Made by a program: the position numbers and the translations under genes | Shown here: one piece after another, positions 1 through 7,696 of the stretch | Layout of the letters: each line of letters starts with the position of its first letter | Position numbering within the stretch: position 1 is the stretch's first letter | Assembly (NCBI GenBank): GCA_964481435.1 | Contig: CAYZTH010000021.1 | Coordinates: forward strand, 1 to 15,733 | Reading direction: 5' to 3' | DNA length: 15,733 nucleotides | DNA from: JAPLYB01 sp964481435 | Lineage (GTDB): Archaea > Nanobdellota > Nanobdellia > Pacearchaeales > UBA284 | Notes under the pieces: model-generated | Databases searched by the model: none | What the model was told of the DNA's origin: nothing | Seen by the model: only the letters and a program-made list of their open reading frames with translations

Positions 1-85
1 TTAAAATTGCTCAAATTCTTGAGCTATAAACATGACATCGCCTGAAATTGCCCTATCTTATTGAAATAGATGCATGCAATATCAT

Positions 86-122
86 CAATATATAGATAAT
101 TAAGAGATATTTAAATATATTG
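86..122 (-). terminator. Weak A/T inverted repeat after the pilin cluster
   Basis: An 8-bp perfect inverted repeat (CAATATAT at 86-93, ATATATTG at 115-122) with a 21-base spacer lies about 20 bases beyond the stop of the last leftward pilin-cluster gene. It is purely A/T-rich apart from the end pair, so stability would be low and chance is a real alternative. Its only support as a terminator is position. Nothing else convincing is visible in 1-140; short open frames touching the left edge are too short to call as gene ends. Confidence 0.2.
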
Positions 123-140
123 TTCCGATTTTCCCTAATT

Positions 141-1133
141 TTAGTATAAGCAACTCTCCGGAATATTATACAAAACAGGATTCTTAGCTTCCTCTTCTTT
201 AAGTTTTATCCAAGTGGGGGCCCCCGTTATTCTTTTTAATCCCTCTGTAAGTCCATCATACTCAAAATCAACAATGGTCGTATCATTATTTGGTCTCTGA
301 CACGATCCTAAATAGACTAGATTAACAAGACTCTCAATACCATTAGGGTCAGCAGAGAAGTTGCCAATTAATCTATTTACATATGAAGGGGCTCTGCTTG
401 AAGCTATGTACATAGAACCTGCACGAGCATTAGTCAAAAATTTAGATAAGTTTGTAGTATCGCAACTGCTGTCAACAAGAATGCTATAGTTATTCATCAA
501 AATCTTATTCCCACAAGCGGATCCAAATTCTACAACATATAGCGGGTCCTCAAAACTATCCGGCAGATATATGCTTGTATTAACCCTCGTGTTTCTCTGC
601 CATTTTACTCCAGAAACAGGATCCGATAAATTATAATTTAAGGGAATAGATATAACTAGATTCCAAGGATCTTTTTGAAATACCACTAACTTACTAGAAT
701 CAATCTCTCCTAAACTCAAATTCAAGCCAATCACCCCTGCAATCACGTTGATGTTATCCCCCCAACCACTTATTGTGGTGTTAGCCAAAAGTTCATCTGC
801 GTCTGGAAAATTAAGAGTCTGATTCAGGGTTCCATTAAAAAGAGCTTCAGCAAAAATAGAATTTAACGCCCCATTTTCATCAGGAAGATAAACATGCCTC
901 GTACTGATATAATCGCTTACTGCAACCATTGTCCTATACCCAGAGATATACACGACACGCGAAGCATCTCTATCTATGCTCTTTACAAAATTATCTGCAG
1001 TTGATATTCTTATTCTCAAAGAGTCATTGGTCAATTCTTTCTTATACTGAAAAGAAAGCAACAGCAATAAGATGATGCAAAGCAAGGTCATTATTGTAAA
1101 ATAAAATCCCTTTTTATTTTTCATGATTTTCAT
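141..1133 (-). CDS. Pilin-like secreted membrane-anchored protein, last gene of pilin operon
   Basis: About 330 residues. The N-terminus is a class III (type IV prepilin-like) signal: a lysine-rich leader ending NKKG, then a hydrophobic stretch beginning FYFT, almost the same as the start of the giant VWA protein upstream. There is no acidic residue at +5 or +6 of the predicted mature protein, so this is the most degenerate pilin signal of the five. The remainder looks extracellular, with about ten N-x-S/T sequons and few cysteines. No catalytic motif or known domain was recognised. The open frame extends to a TTG at 1169, which would overlap the previous stop by 10 bases. ATG at 1133 or 1124 gives a more usual short basic leader; 1133 is used here and the start is uncertain. 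It is co-oriented and almost contiguous with the other pilins, so it is probably a minor pilin or pilus-associated subunit (inference). Confidence 0.75.
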   Translation of the reverse strand: MKIMKNKKGFYFTIMTLLCIILLLLLSFQYKKELTNDSLRIRISTADNFVKSIDRDASRVVYISGYRTMVAVSDYISTRHVYLPDENGALNSIFAEALFNGTLNQTLNFPDADELLANTTISGWGDNINVIAGVIGLNLSLGEIDSSKLVVFQKDPWNLVISIPLNYNLSDPVSGVKWQRNTRVNTSIYLPDSFEDPLYVVEFGSACGNKILMNNYSILVDSSCDTTNLSKFLTNARAGSMYIASSRAPSYVNRLIGNFSADPNGIESLVNLVYLGSCQRPNNDTTIVDFEYDGLTEGLKRITGAPTWIKLKEEEAKNPVLYNIPESCLY

Positions 1134-1159
1134 TTTTTTATTTTTGTTAAATTTTATTT

Positions 1160-4100
1160 TTATCTCCAACTGAGGAACTCAGCCTTTGAATAATAAAGGA
1201 AAGGTACAGAAGGGAGAAGCATTGTGCTGATATAGTAATCAGAGGCTTTTATATCAAGCCTGCAATCATCTGGATTCTTATCCAAGTTGTCTCTTAAAAG
1301 ATAGTAAGTTGCCTGGACAACCGCATCATTCTCGAGAAGAGCATTGCCCTGGTTTGTATCAGCACATTTGAACTCATCATTATCAATTGTGCTATTATAG
1401 TAGCATCTATTCGGGCCGCTATAATTCTCCGGCACTAAGAAACTATCCTGGCCCTTATAATACTCAACACTCCAATTGCACCCATTAGCATGGGGCGTGA
1501 CTCTTGAATAAGAATAATTCGATAAAATAAGCAGAGTATAGATCACTTTATCATAATCGCTTGCATTCGAATCTGCTACACTCGAGTTTCCTATTTTAAG
1601 TTCAACGGTATTTGATTCATTACTGGCAATCAGTTCTATGGGAATATTGACTCTGAAAGGATCTCCAAGAAGATTATAATTTGACCCAAAATCACTTAAA
1701 TTAAATACCTTCATAAAATTATTTCCCGTCTTTTCCGTATTGTTTATGAAAGCGGTTTTTGTCCATTTAGATCCAGAGTATGATGTGATAATAGCCTCCA
1801 GGGGAATTCCTGATGAGAAACTAAAACTTGCTCTGCTATTCTGAAAATTATCGCTTTCATATGTAACAACACTTCCGAACTTCTCAAGCAAATCCCCGTC
1901 TATACTATCACCAACATAATTATACTCAATATAAGAGTCGTTATACAGTACTGATGAAAAGTTTCCTGTTAGATTCACCATTTGCTCCGCAAAACTTAAA
2001 CTCGTGATATCATCTGCCCATTTTTTCATGGTCTCTCTTAACTGCGTTGAGTTTCTGCTGACTAGATAATCCCCATTTCCTGTCGCAGCTATATCTTTCA
2101 TTTCTGTCTGTGCAAAAGGACAGTACTCAATTGGACCGAAACCAACCGCGTAGGTTTTGTTGAATTTCGTCAATGCAGCTACTCTCGAAGCTTCTGTTAT
2201 AGCTTGGTCTGCAGCATGATCTGAAACAGCATCTCCGCAAGTCTTATACCATTTTCCAGAATCCCATGCAAAAAAGTAAGAATTACTATTTCTAACCCCT
2301 AATAAAACATACCATCTATTGTTTGTTAGATTATACTCAAAATCAGGGGTATAAGCATAAACAGAATTCCCGGTCGAGGAAAGACCATTAACGTAAGCAG
2401 ATTTACTTTTCCAAGCGCTTCCATTCCAGTAGAAGCCTACAGGACTTGTTGAAGAAGTTCTTCCAATAATCATGGTCCAGTTTCCATCACCAGTCACATT
2501 AAAAGCGACTGCGGGAAAGGTGTTGCTCCCTTGGTCTGTAATTCCCATAACAATAGACGTATTCGAGACCCACCCTATTCCATTCCATACATATCCCAAG
2601 ATAAGGCCCGCAGTATTCCCGGCAAATAAAGTAAAATTTCCATTGTTGCTAAAGTTATAAACAATCTCACTGACAGCACTCCCTATCGGTAAACCCGTAA
2701 CAATACTCGAACTAGACCATCCGGCCCCATCCCATTTATATCCTAAAGGAAGAACATTCGAAAAATTTGAAGTTATTACATTTAATTTTCCATCGCCCGT
2801 TAGATTAAAGATGGATGTAACCTGCCCCCTGCTTGTTAATCCAGAGGTATATACCGTATAATCGGTCCATCGCCCATTGCTAAAGTTATATCCCCTCTTA
2901 TTATTACCGTCTCCAACAACCAATGCCTGCGGATTGCTAGAAATAGGCAGACTTAAATTAAAAATTTCTCCTCTTCGCTCATTAGTACTAAAAATCGGAA
3001 TAACCCGATATGTACATCCCAACCCATTATTCGGAAGACATTGATTGTTGCTGTCTGTGCATGCATCTGGACTGCAAACACTTAAACTTTCTATATTATT
3101 ATCATTACACTGATAATTTGCTAAACCATCAGTCATAATTAAAATGAATTTTCTTCTAGTGTCATTTCCTAAATCCCGCAGCATTTGTTTTGCTTTTCTT
3201 ATTCCTGCGCAAATCGCGGTTCCACCGCTTGCAGTATATCCGGAGATTCCAGAACTGCCGTTTACAATTAAAGTCAAATCAGAGGTTAAATTTCTATAAG
3301 ATCTTATAGGGCTCGATTCATAAGCAACTAATCCAATTCTGTTTCCAGGTAACTTCAAGATTGTTGTCGCAAATTCTATATCGAGACACCTCGCTAAACT
3401 CATTCTTGAGTTATTTGCCCAGAAAATTTTATTATTTTGATTGGATAAATTCCCGCATTGCGATACTGGAAAGTCTTCTGGAGAACCACTATCATCTTCC
3501 CCAATACTCCAATCCATACTTCCAGAGACATCAGTTACTAAAACAACATCTGCAACCCCTTCCCCCGAGGAAGCATTGCCAGCAATTTCTTCAAAACCCA
3601 CCCTTATTGGAATTGTTTTATTGCTTATCTCATTATAGTTTAATCCAGCACCTACCATATCAGAATTACTCAAAACTTTTGTAAAATCCAGGACCGTGTG
3701 GTTTGTTGTATTTCTATAAACCGTGACGTTACCTATTTTTAAGAAAATTGTTGAATTTTGCCCGGTTGTTAAGTTGACTCTGTAATGAATCTTAGCGCCC
3801 ATTGAAGTAATTGTATTCGGAGCGTAAATTGAGTCATACTCATTGATGACACCTTCAACTTGAGGCAGATACTGGATAGTTGCCGCTTTATATTCTGGAG
3901 CGTCTGTTTTGTAATCTATTCGCACATACCCTCCTGCAATTGCAAGCAGAGAGCTTGAATTTCTGAACCCTAGAGTATTTGTTCCATTTATAAAGTTCCC
4001 AAAACTCGCTTCTGAAAAGTAAATTGTCTTTGGAACTAAAGGATCGCTAGAACCAGAATAATCCCCAATATAATTATTATTCACAAAAAGATTAAAACCA

Positions 4101-4789
4101 TGATTTATTGCTATTTCCATACTAACATTCGAAATATTTGTCATTCCGCTTAGGTCAACAGCAGAGGTTATATTCCCATCGCCGATATATCCCCCGAAGT
4201 AGACAATCTTTGTACTCTCCTTTCTTCTTAAAAATGCTCTAGCTGTATTTCCCTTAACTGCCCTACCTTTTGAAATACCACTAATAAAATTCGTAGCGCC
4301 AATTACAAATCTCTCTCCGTTCTGATAGGGAGTTTCATTCTCCGCGAAGATCAAATCTCTATTTCCATTATTGCCGTTGTTGAAAAACAACCCAATATTA
4401 TCTCTGCTCTCAAAAACATTTCCAAAAAATTCACTAGCAACTAATTTAGCATCTCCTGACGAATCCTTCCCCTCAATACTTCCATTAATTGCCCAAAGCT
4501 TTGAAACACTCTCTATCAAGAAGTCATCTCTGCTCAGAGTCTCATTATAAGCCGAATCTTTTATTATGTCATTTATATATTGATTATTAACATCCACTGT
4601 TTTGACACTTGAAAATATTTGAAGTGCATCTTCCTGAAGATAAGAAGTTTTGTAATACTCGCTGGTTTTTTGAAAACTGCTGTAAGGCAATATTACTATT
4701 ACAACTATAAGCAGGACAAAAGCGAGTAAAGCGTCTAGAGTGAAGTAAAATCCTCTTTTATCTCTATTAAATTTTTTATGCTCTTTCAT
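1160..4789 (-). CDS. Giant pilin-anchored VWA adhesin-like protein with propeller-like insert
   Basis: This 1209-residue surface protein begins with a prepilin-like signal (DKRG, then FYFTLDALL with Asp at +6) and one N-terminal membrane helix. Residues about 193-295 look like a beta-sandwich (jelly-roll-like) module. A VWA domain starts near 412 with DVSGS (D420, S422, S424), T524 and D554 in LIMTDG, a complete MIDAS metal site. After D554 comes a cysteine-bearing segment (C561, C572, C577, C584, C592) and about five 50-residue repeats (608-851). Then a typical VWA C-terminal half resumes (AADQAITEA, YAVGFG, DIAATGNGDY, to about 927), so the repeats appear nested inside the VWA fold. A further beta-rich region runs to the C-terminus. 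More than 40 N-x-S/T sequons suggest heavy N-glycosylation. It overlaps the upstream minor-pilin gene by 14 bases, so the two are co-expressed. Inferred role: pilus-tip or pilus-associated adhesin, analogous to bacterial PilY1. The domain calls are by eye. Confidence 0.85.
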   Translation of the reverse strand: MKEHKKFNRDKRGFYFTLDALLAFVLLIVVIVILPYSSFQKTSEYYKTSYLQEDALQIFSSVKTVDVNNQYINDIIKDSAYNETLSRDDFLIESVSKLWAINGSIEGKDSSGDAKLVASEFFGNVFESRDNIGLFFNNGNNGNRDLIFAENETPYQNGERFVIGATNFISGISKGRAVKGNTARAFLRRKESTKIVYFGGYIGDGNITSAVDLSGMTNISNVSMEIAINHGFNLFVNNNYIGDYSGSSDPLVPKTIYFSEASFGNFINGTNTLGFRNSSSLLAIAGGYVRIDYKTDAPEYKAATIQYLPQVEGVINEYDSIYAPNTITSMGAKIHYRVNLTTGQNSTIFLKIGNVTVYRNTTNHTVLDFTKVLSNSDMVGAGLNYNEISNKTIPIRVGFEEIAGNASSGEGVADVVLVTDVSGSMDWSIGEDDSGSPEDFPVSQCGNLSNQNNKIFWANNSRMSLARCLDIEFATTILKLPGNRIGLVAYESSPIRSYRNLTSDLTLIVNGSSGISGYTASGGTAICAGIRKAKQMLRDLGNDTRRKFILIMTDGLANYQCNDNNIESLSVCSPDACTDSNNQCLPNNGLGCTYRVIPIFSTNERRGEIFNLSLPISSNPQALVVGDGNNKRGYNFSNGRWTDYTVYTSGLTSRGQVTSIFNLTGDGKLNVITSNFSNVLPLGYKWDGAGWSSSSIVTGLPIGSAVSEIVYNFSNNGNFTLFAGNTAGLILGYVWNGIGWVSNTSIVMGITDQGSNTFPAVAFNVTGDGNWTMIIGRTSSTSPVGFYWNGSAWKSKSAYVNGLSSTGNSVYAYTPDFEYNLTNNRWYVLLGVRNSNSYFFAWDSGKWYKTCGDAVSDHAADQAITEASRVAALTKFNKTYAVGFGPIEYCPFAQTEMKDIAATGNGDYLVSRNSTQLRETMKKWADDITSLSFAEQMVNLTGNFSSVLYNDSYIEYNYVGDSIDGDLLEKFGSVVTYESDNFQNSRASFSFSSGIPLEAIITSYSGSKWTKTAFINNTEKTGNNFMKVFNLSDFGSNYNLLGDPFRVNIPIELIASNESNTVELKIGNSSVADSNASDYDKVIYTLLILSNYSYSRVTPHANGCNWSVEYYKGQDSFLVPENYSGPNRCYYNSTIDNDEFKCADTNQGNALLENDAVVQATYYLLRDNLDKNPDDCRLDIKASDYYISTMLLPSVPFLYYSKAEFLSWR
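2237..2968 (-). repeat. Five propeller-like protein repeats inside the VWA gene
   Basis: Codons about 608-851 of the giant VWA gene encode roughly five degenerate 45-55-residue repeats. Each has a GY/GF-x-W-N/D-G-x-x-W core (GYNFSNGRW, GYKWDGAGW, GYVWNGIGW, GFYWNGSAW, FFAWDSGKW). Most have a V-x-GL turn and an F-N-L-T-G-D-G-like loop before the next strand. The GDG loops resemble VCBS/FG-GAP repeats of beta-propellers. The repeats are divergent in DNA, so this is an old protein repeat and not a recent tandem duplication. A propeller fold is an inference. Confidence 0.65.
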
Positions 4790-5327
4790 CTGTCCATAGG
4801 TATAAGTTTAGTTTTATTGGCCTTATCTTAAATCCAGAACTTGTATCATTTACCGCAACAAGCCTCTGAATCTTCACAATCTGCCTTGTATCGGGAGTGT
4901 ATGCTCTGCCTAAATGCTCTGCCAAAGGTTCTTCTCCCTCCGGCAAACCAAGAGAACCTCCGTAAAATTCTATATAATAATTATATTTTGTATGAAATTT
5001 TACTTTTGAAAGAGAATAATTACTTTGAGAAATCTCAACCCAGTCTCTAAGAGTATTAACTTTTGTTATATTCAACATACCATCATCAAAAAATCCGAAG
5101 GAGATAGTATCATTCAACCCAAGAGCAGGCCAATCTTGAGGATAACCTGTACTCAGCAAGGAGTTTGAGACATATCCGCCTTCTTTTATCATGTCCTCAA
5201 CCAAAGGATCCTCACGAGCAAAACTTATCGAATAATTATAGAACAAGAAGATGACCCCAACAAAGAGTACAAGAGCGATGGCTAAATCCATCGTCCAAAC
5301 CTGGCCTCTTTTTTGATCTTTTATCAT
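4776..5327 (-). CDS. Minor pilin-like protein
   Basis: 183 residues. It has a very short leader ending QKRG, then QVWTMDLAIALVLFVG, a prepilin-like signal with Asp at +6 and not the usual Glu at +5. One N-terminal membrane helix is followed by a globular extracellular domain with a few N-x-S/T sequons (NDT, NIT, NYS). The start ATG at 5327 follows the previous stop by 14 bases and has no clear Shine-Dalgarno sequence. The 3' end overlaps the start of the giant VWA gene by 14 bases, which suggests translational coupling. The mature domain (for example STGYPQDWPALG) was not assigned to a named family. It probably sits in the pilus base or tip complex with the VWA protein, since both share the D6 signal type and a gene junction (inference). 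Confidence 0.8.
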   Translation of the reverse strand: MIKDQKRGQVWTMDLAIALVLFVGVIFLFYNYSISFAREDPLVEDMIKEGGYVSNSLLSTGYPQDWPALGLNDTISFGFFDDGMLNITKVNTLRDWVEISQSNYSLSKVKFHTKYNYYIEFYGGSLGLPEGEEPLAEHLGRAYTPDTRQIVKIQRLVAVNDTSSGFKIRPIKLNLYLWTDERA

Positions 5328-5341
5328 CTTAGGATTATTAT

Positions 5342-5770
5342 TTAAGGATTTATGAAAATATATGGGTAAGTTTCATTTTTTGTTATGTTATTGATAATTC
5401 CCGGATAGAACTTAGACCCCGGATTTACTAAAGGAATTCCTCTTGTAGTTATGACTTTGCTTGTATTGACAACTAAAGCATAATTATTAACACTTACACT
5501 ATACTCCCTACTCCCAATTCTCTGGGGCAGAAGAAATGCCCGCATATATCCGCTCTCAACTTTAGAAGCGAGAATCAACTCCTGCTGAAGAAAATTAGCA
5601 GCATCCTCAGTCAAGTCATTCTCGTTTTTTATTCTTCCCTGCTGCATATTCGCATATATTACTATAAAAAAAGCCACAACAAAGAGGGTTAGTATAGAAA
5701 ATACCAATACAAATTCCAGGCTTGCCTGACCTCTACCTAAACCTTTCTTTGAATGTGAAAATTTTAGCAT
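5342..5770 (-). CDS. Type IV pilin-like protein (Q-x-S-x-E class)
   Basis: 142 residues. The basic leader ends in GRG and is followed by QASLEFVLVFSILTLF, the canonical archaeal class III signal with Gln +1, Ser +3 and Glu +5, leading into a single hydrophobic helix. Cleavage is expected directly after the Gly by an EppA/PibD-type peptidase, which is not encoded in this window. Residues 40-70 look like a continuing amphipathic helix (ENDLTEDAANFLQQEL), typical of the pilin stalk, and a small beta-rich head follows with NTS and NET-type sequons. It lies 46 bases after the first pilin gene and 14 bases before the next gene. Probably a minor pilin; its shorter head and second position in the operon are the only reasons for preferring minor over major. 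Confidence 0.85.
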   Translation of the reverse strand: MLKFSHSKKGLGRGQASLEFVLVFSILTLFVVAFFIVIYANMQQGRIKNENDLTEDAANFLQQELILASKVESGYMRAFLLPQRIGSREYSVSVNNYALVVNTSKVITTRGIPLVNPGSKFYPGIINNITKNETYPYIFINP

Positions 5771-5816
5771 TTTTTAAAATTAATGAGCTAATAATCCCCG
5801 GTTCTTCGCATCTAAT

Positions 5817-6284
5817 TTAAACCCAGAGCGGAGTAAGCATCACATAATTATCAGTCATATTTACCACTAGTCTTTTAAGTCCTGCACGCGTGAATCTTGT
5901 ATCATTAAGCGGCTGACCATTATTGTAAATAAGCCCCCTTACATAATAGACTGCAAAAGCATCTCCATTCGGCCCCTTGCTTCTGAATTTGATATAATTC
6001 GGAGACTTTTCTCGGTCAATTATAATCTCTCTTACTCCATCAGGCATGTTCAAATCAATAGTTGATTTTGATGGCTGACCGAGATAATAGATAGAATCAG
6101 CAGTCTCAGCTATCTTCTTGCCGATTTTATCAATCTGGTTAAGTTTTATCTGATACTGTGCAGAAGAAGCATAAGTGAAAGCCACACCAACAGAAATCGT
6201 CAGAGCAACGACAATAAAACCTATAATCAAAGTATACTCCACACTTACTTGTCCAACCCTATTCTTTGCCCTATTTTTTACCAT
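5817..6284 (-). CDS. Probable major type IV pilin (Q-x-S-x-E class)
   Basis: 155 residues. The leader MVKNRAKNRVG is followed by QVSVEYTLIIGFIVVALTISV, a textbook archaeal class III prepilin signal (Gln +1, Ser +3, Glu +5, one membrane helix that forms the filament core). A helical stalk continues (YQIKLNQIDKIGKKIAETAD), and the C-terminal domain is beta-rich, beginning around LGQPSKSTIDLNMPDGV. It is the first gene leftward of the divergent promoter region, the usual place for the most highly expressed subunit, hence the major-pilin call (inference). A TATA box on this strand at 6335-6342 predicts a start near 6312 and a leader of about 28 bases. GAGGG lies only two bases before the ATG, unusually close for a ribosome binding site. 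Confidence 0.87.
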   Translation of the reverse strand: MVKNRAKNRVGQVSVEYTLIIGFIVVALTISVGVAFTYASSAQYQIKLNQIDKIGKKIAETADSIYYLGQPSKSTIDLNMPDGVREIIIDREKSPNYIKFRSKGPNGDAFAVYYVRGLIYNNGQPLNDTRFTRAGLKRLVVNMTDNYVMLTPLWV

Positions 6285-6330
6285 ATCCCTCTTTTTTATA
6301 TATTATTCACCTAATTTCATCTCATTTAGT

Positions 6331-6347
6331 AAGGTTTATAAAATACC
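6331..6347. promoter_or_regulatory. Shared TATA element between pilin and motor operons
   Basis: A TTTATAAA box (6335-6342) sits inside an imperfect palindrome, GGTTTATAAAATACC (6333-6347), in the 122-base gap between the divergent operons. Being near-symmetric, it could serve both strands. Leftward it predicts a start near 6312, correct for the pilin gene at 6284. Rightward it predicts a start near 6365 with a leader of about 40 bases for the gene at 6407. An AAAAAGAGGG string occurs in both arms (6362-6371 on plus, 6287-6296 on minus). Confidence 0.5.
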
Positions 6348-6381
6348 GACTGCTTAATAATAAAAAGAGGGTGTTTTGTAG

Positions 6382-6389
6382 TTTATAAA
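6382..6389 (+). promoter_or_regulatory. TATA box before the cyclophilin-like fusion gene
   Basis: TTTATAAA centred about 21 bases before the ATG at 6407, slightly closer than the 24-26 bases seen for the other genes here. It would give a start at or just inside the ATG. That leaves open translation from the internal ATG at 6491, or use of the shared box at 6335 instead. Confidence 0.4.
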
Positions 6390-6406
6390 ATTTATGCAAT
6401 AATGAA

Positions 6407-7672
6407 ATGAGTAACTCTGAAAAATCTTCCAAGAAGAAGTTCGAACAAGTTGACATTAATGACTCAATTACTAAAAGGACAGAGAAAGCCATGGTTCTTG
6501 AAACCCCTTACGGCGATATAGTCATACAGTTATTCTATCACACCATCCCGATTGTACAAGAGGTTGCAAGAAGGGCAGTTCAGGGCAAATATTCTGGAAT
6601 AACTTTCTGTAACCGTAACTCTTCCTTTATCCAGCTGATTAAACATCCGAATGAAGAAAAAACAAACCCAAATCCGATATACCTCCCTTTAAAGAACTCA
6701 AGAGGCACAGTGGGCTTGGTCAATTCGAAGAGAGGTCCAAGAGCAGTCCTAATAAATGATTTTTATATATGCTTCAAGGAAATCAAAGACTTTGATGAAG
6801 ACGGCACAATAATCGGCAAGGTAATACAAGGGATGAACTTGATAAAAAAGATAAATAATGGATTTAAAGTAAAAAAAATAAAGATAATAAATATCAAAAA
6901 GCACGATAACCTCCTGCTTAAGATATTTTTTGGCGTTGGTGCTCTATTCTCTCTGCCGTATATAATCTTCCTTCTTTCAAGCCTATTAGGAATTATGAAA
7001 AATACTCCTTTCATCAAAATAATCTCCTCCCCCGTATCAACTTACATGGTCATAGTTGGCGTATTACTCATGCTTACCACATTTATACTGAATTTGATAT
7101 TCAAGGGGAAACTCTCGGGATACGAAGAAGAGAAAGGCCTTGTTAATCTTGAAAAACCCTCTTATGGCCACATCCCCTCTAAACATCCCGAGCCCCGTTC
7201 CATTTCCGAATCTCCCCAACCAAAAATTCCGAGTGTCCCAAGCATACCAAAAATAGAAAATACAAAGCAAAGAGAACCAGAAAGGACATCGAAAGTAATA
7301 AAAGGCAAAAAACCCTCAATTGAACATACTGAAAAAGAAAAAATGAGGAAACCAGAAAGAGACAATGAGGAAATAGAAGATATCGAGGCCAATCTATTGG
7401 GTAATAAAGAAATAGAAAAACCAGAAGAAGATACAGAACGAAAGATAAGTACTGGAGGAAGTACTGAAACACATCTTGATGAACTATATAATCTACTCGA
7501 GAAAAAGGGCATGCTCAAAATTGACAATCTTGCAAAATCATTCAAAGTAAGCAAAAAGGAAATACTAGATTGGTCCACAATTTTAGCAGAACACGGACTT
7601 GCTGAGATAAATTATCCGGCGTTTGGCGGACCTATACTAAAAAAGAAAGAATTAAAAAAAGCCACTTCCTAA
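6407..7672 (+). CDS. Cyclophilin-like / two-TM / winged-helix fusion protein
   Basis: 421 residues with three parts. Residues 29-165 resemble a cyclophilin-type peptidyl-prolyl isomerase: ETPYGDIVIQLF, then GKYSGITFCNR, RGTVGLVNS, and DEDGTIIGKVIQGMNLIKKI. The active-site F-H-R and Q-G-G motifs are missing (FCNRNSSFIQLI occupies the place), so it probably binds and does not catalyse. Two membrane helices follow (about 168-193 and 211-234), then a long charged, Pro/Lys/Glu-rich linker. The C-terminal winged-helix-like domain (about 355-415) contains DELYNLLEKKGMLKIDNLA and GLAEINYPAFGGP. A membrane hairpin puts both ends on the same side, presumably the cytoplasm. The gene leads the rightward operon, 24 bases before the pilus ATPase. 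I do not recognise a named family for the fusion; a regulatory or scaffold role at the pilus base is inference. The first 28 residues are polar, and M29 at 6491 is an alternative start. Confidence 0.75.
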   Translation: MSNSEKSSKKKFEQVDINDSITKRTEKAMVLETPYGDIVIQLFYHTIPIVQEVARRAVQGKYSGITFCNRNSSFIQLIKHPNEEKTNPNPIYLPLKNSRGTVGLVNSKRGPRAVLINDFYICFKEIKDFDEDGTIIGKVIQGMNLIKKINNGFKVKKIKIINIKKHDNLLLKIFFGVGALFSLPYIIFLLSSLLGIMKNTPFIKIISSPVSTYMVIVGVLLMLTTFILNLIFKGKLSGYEEEKGLVNLEKPSYGHIPSKHPEPRSISESPQPKIPSVPSIPKIENTKQREPERTSKVIKGKKPSIEHTEKEKMRKPERDNEEIEDIEANLLGNKEIEKPEEDTERKISTGGSTETHLDELYNLLEKKGMLKIDNLAKSFKVSKKEILDWSTILAEHGLAEINYPAFGGPILKKKELKKATS

Positions 7673-7696
7673 AAAGAAGGTAAAAAAGAGGTAAAA

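Noticed and set aside
1..57. Short open frames touching the left edge (a plus frame ending at 45, another ending at 29, and a minus frame from 57 to 1)
   Set aside because: Fewer than 20 codons each and mutually exclusive in part; the sequence gives no way to tell a gene end from chance.
3361..3684. A 107-codon plus-strand frame opposite the VWA region
   Set aside because: It lies wholly inside the giant adhesin gene on the other strand, has a low-complexity composition of Leu, Pro, Gln and Tyr, and lacks any recognisable domain or promoter.
7162..7578. Two overlapping minus-strand frames of about 100-140 codons opposite the winged-helix fusion gene
   Set aside because: They are the antisense of the Glu/Lys/Pro-rich linker, giving Ser/Phe/Leu-rich translations; no promoter or family resemblance.
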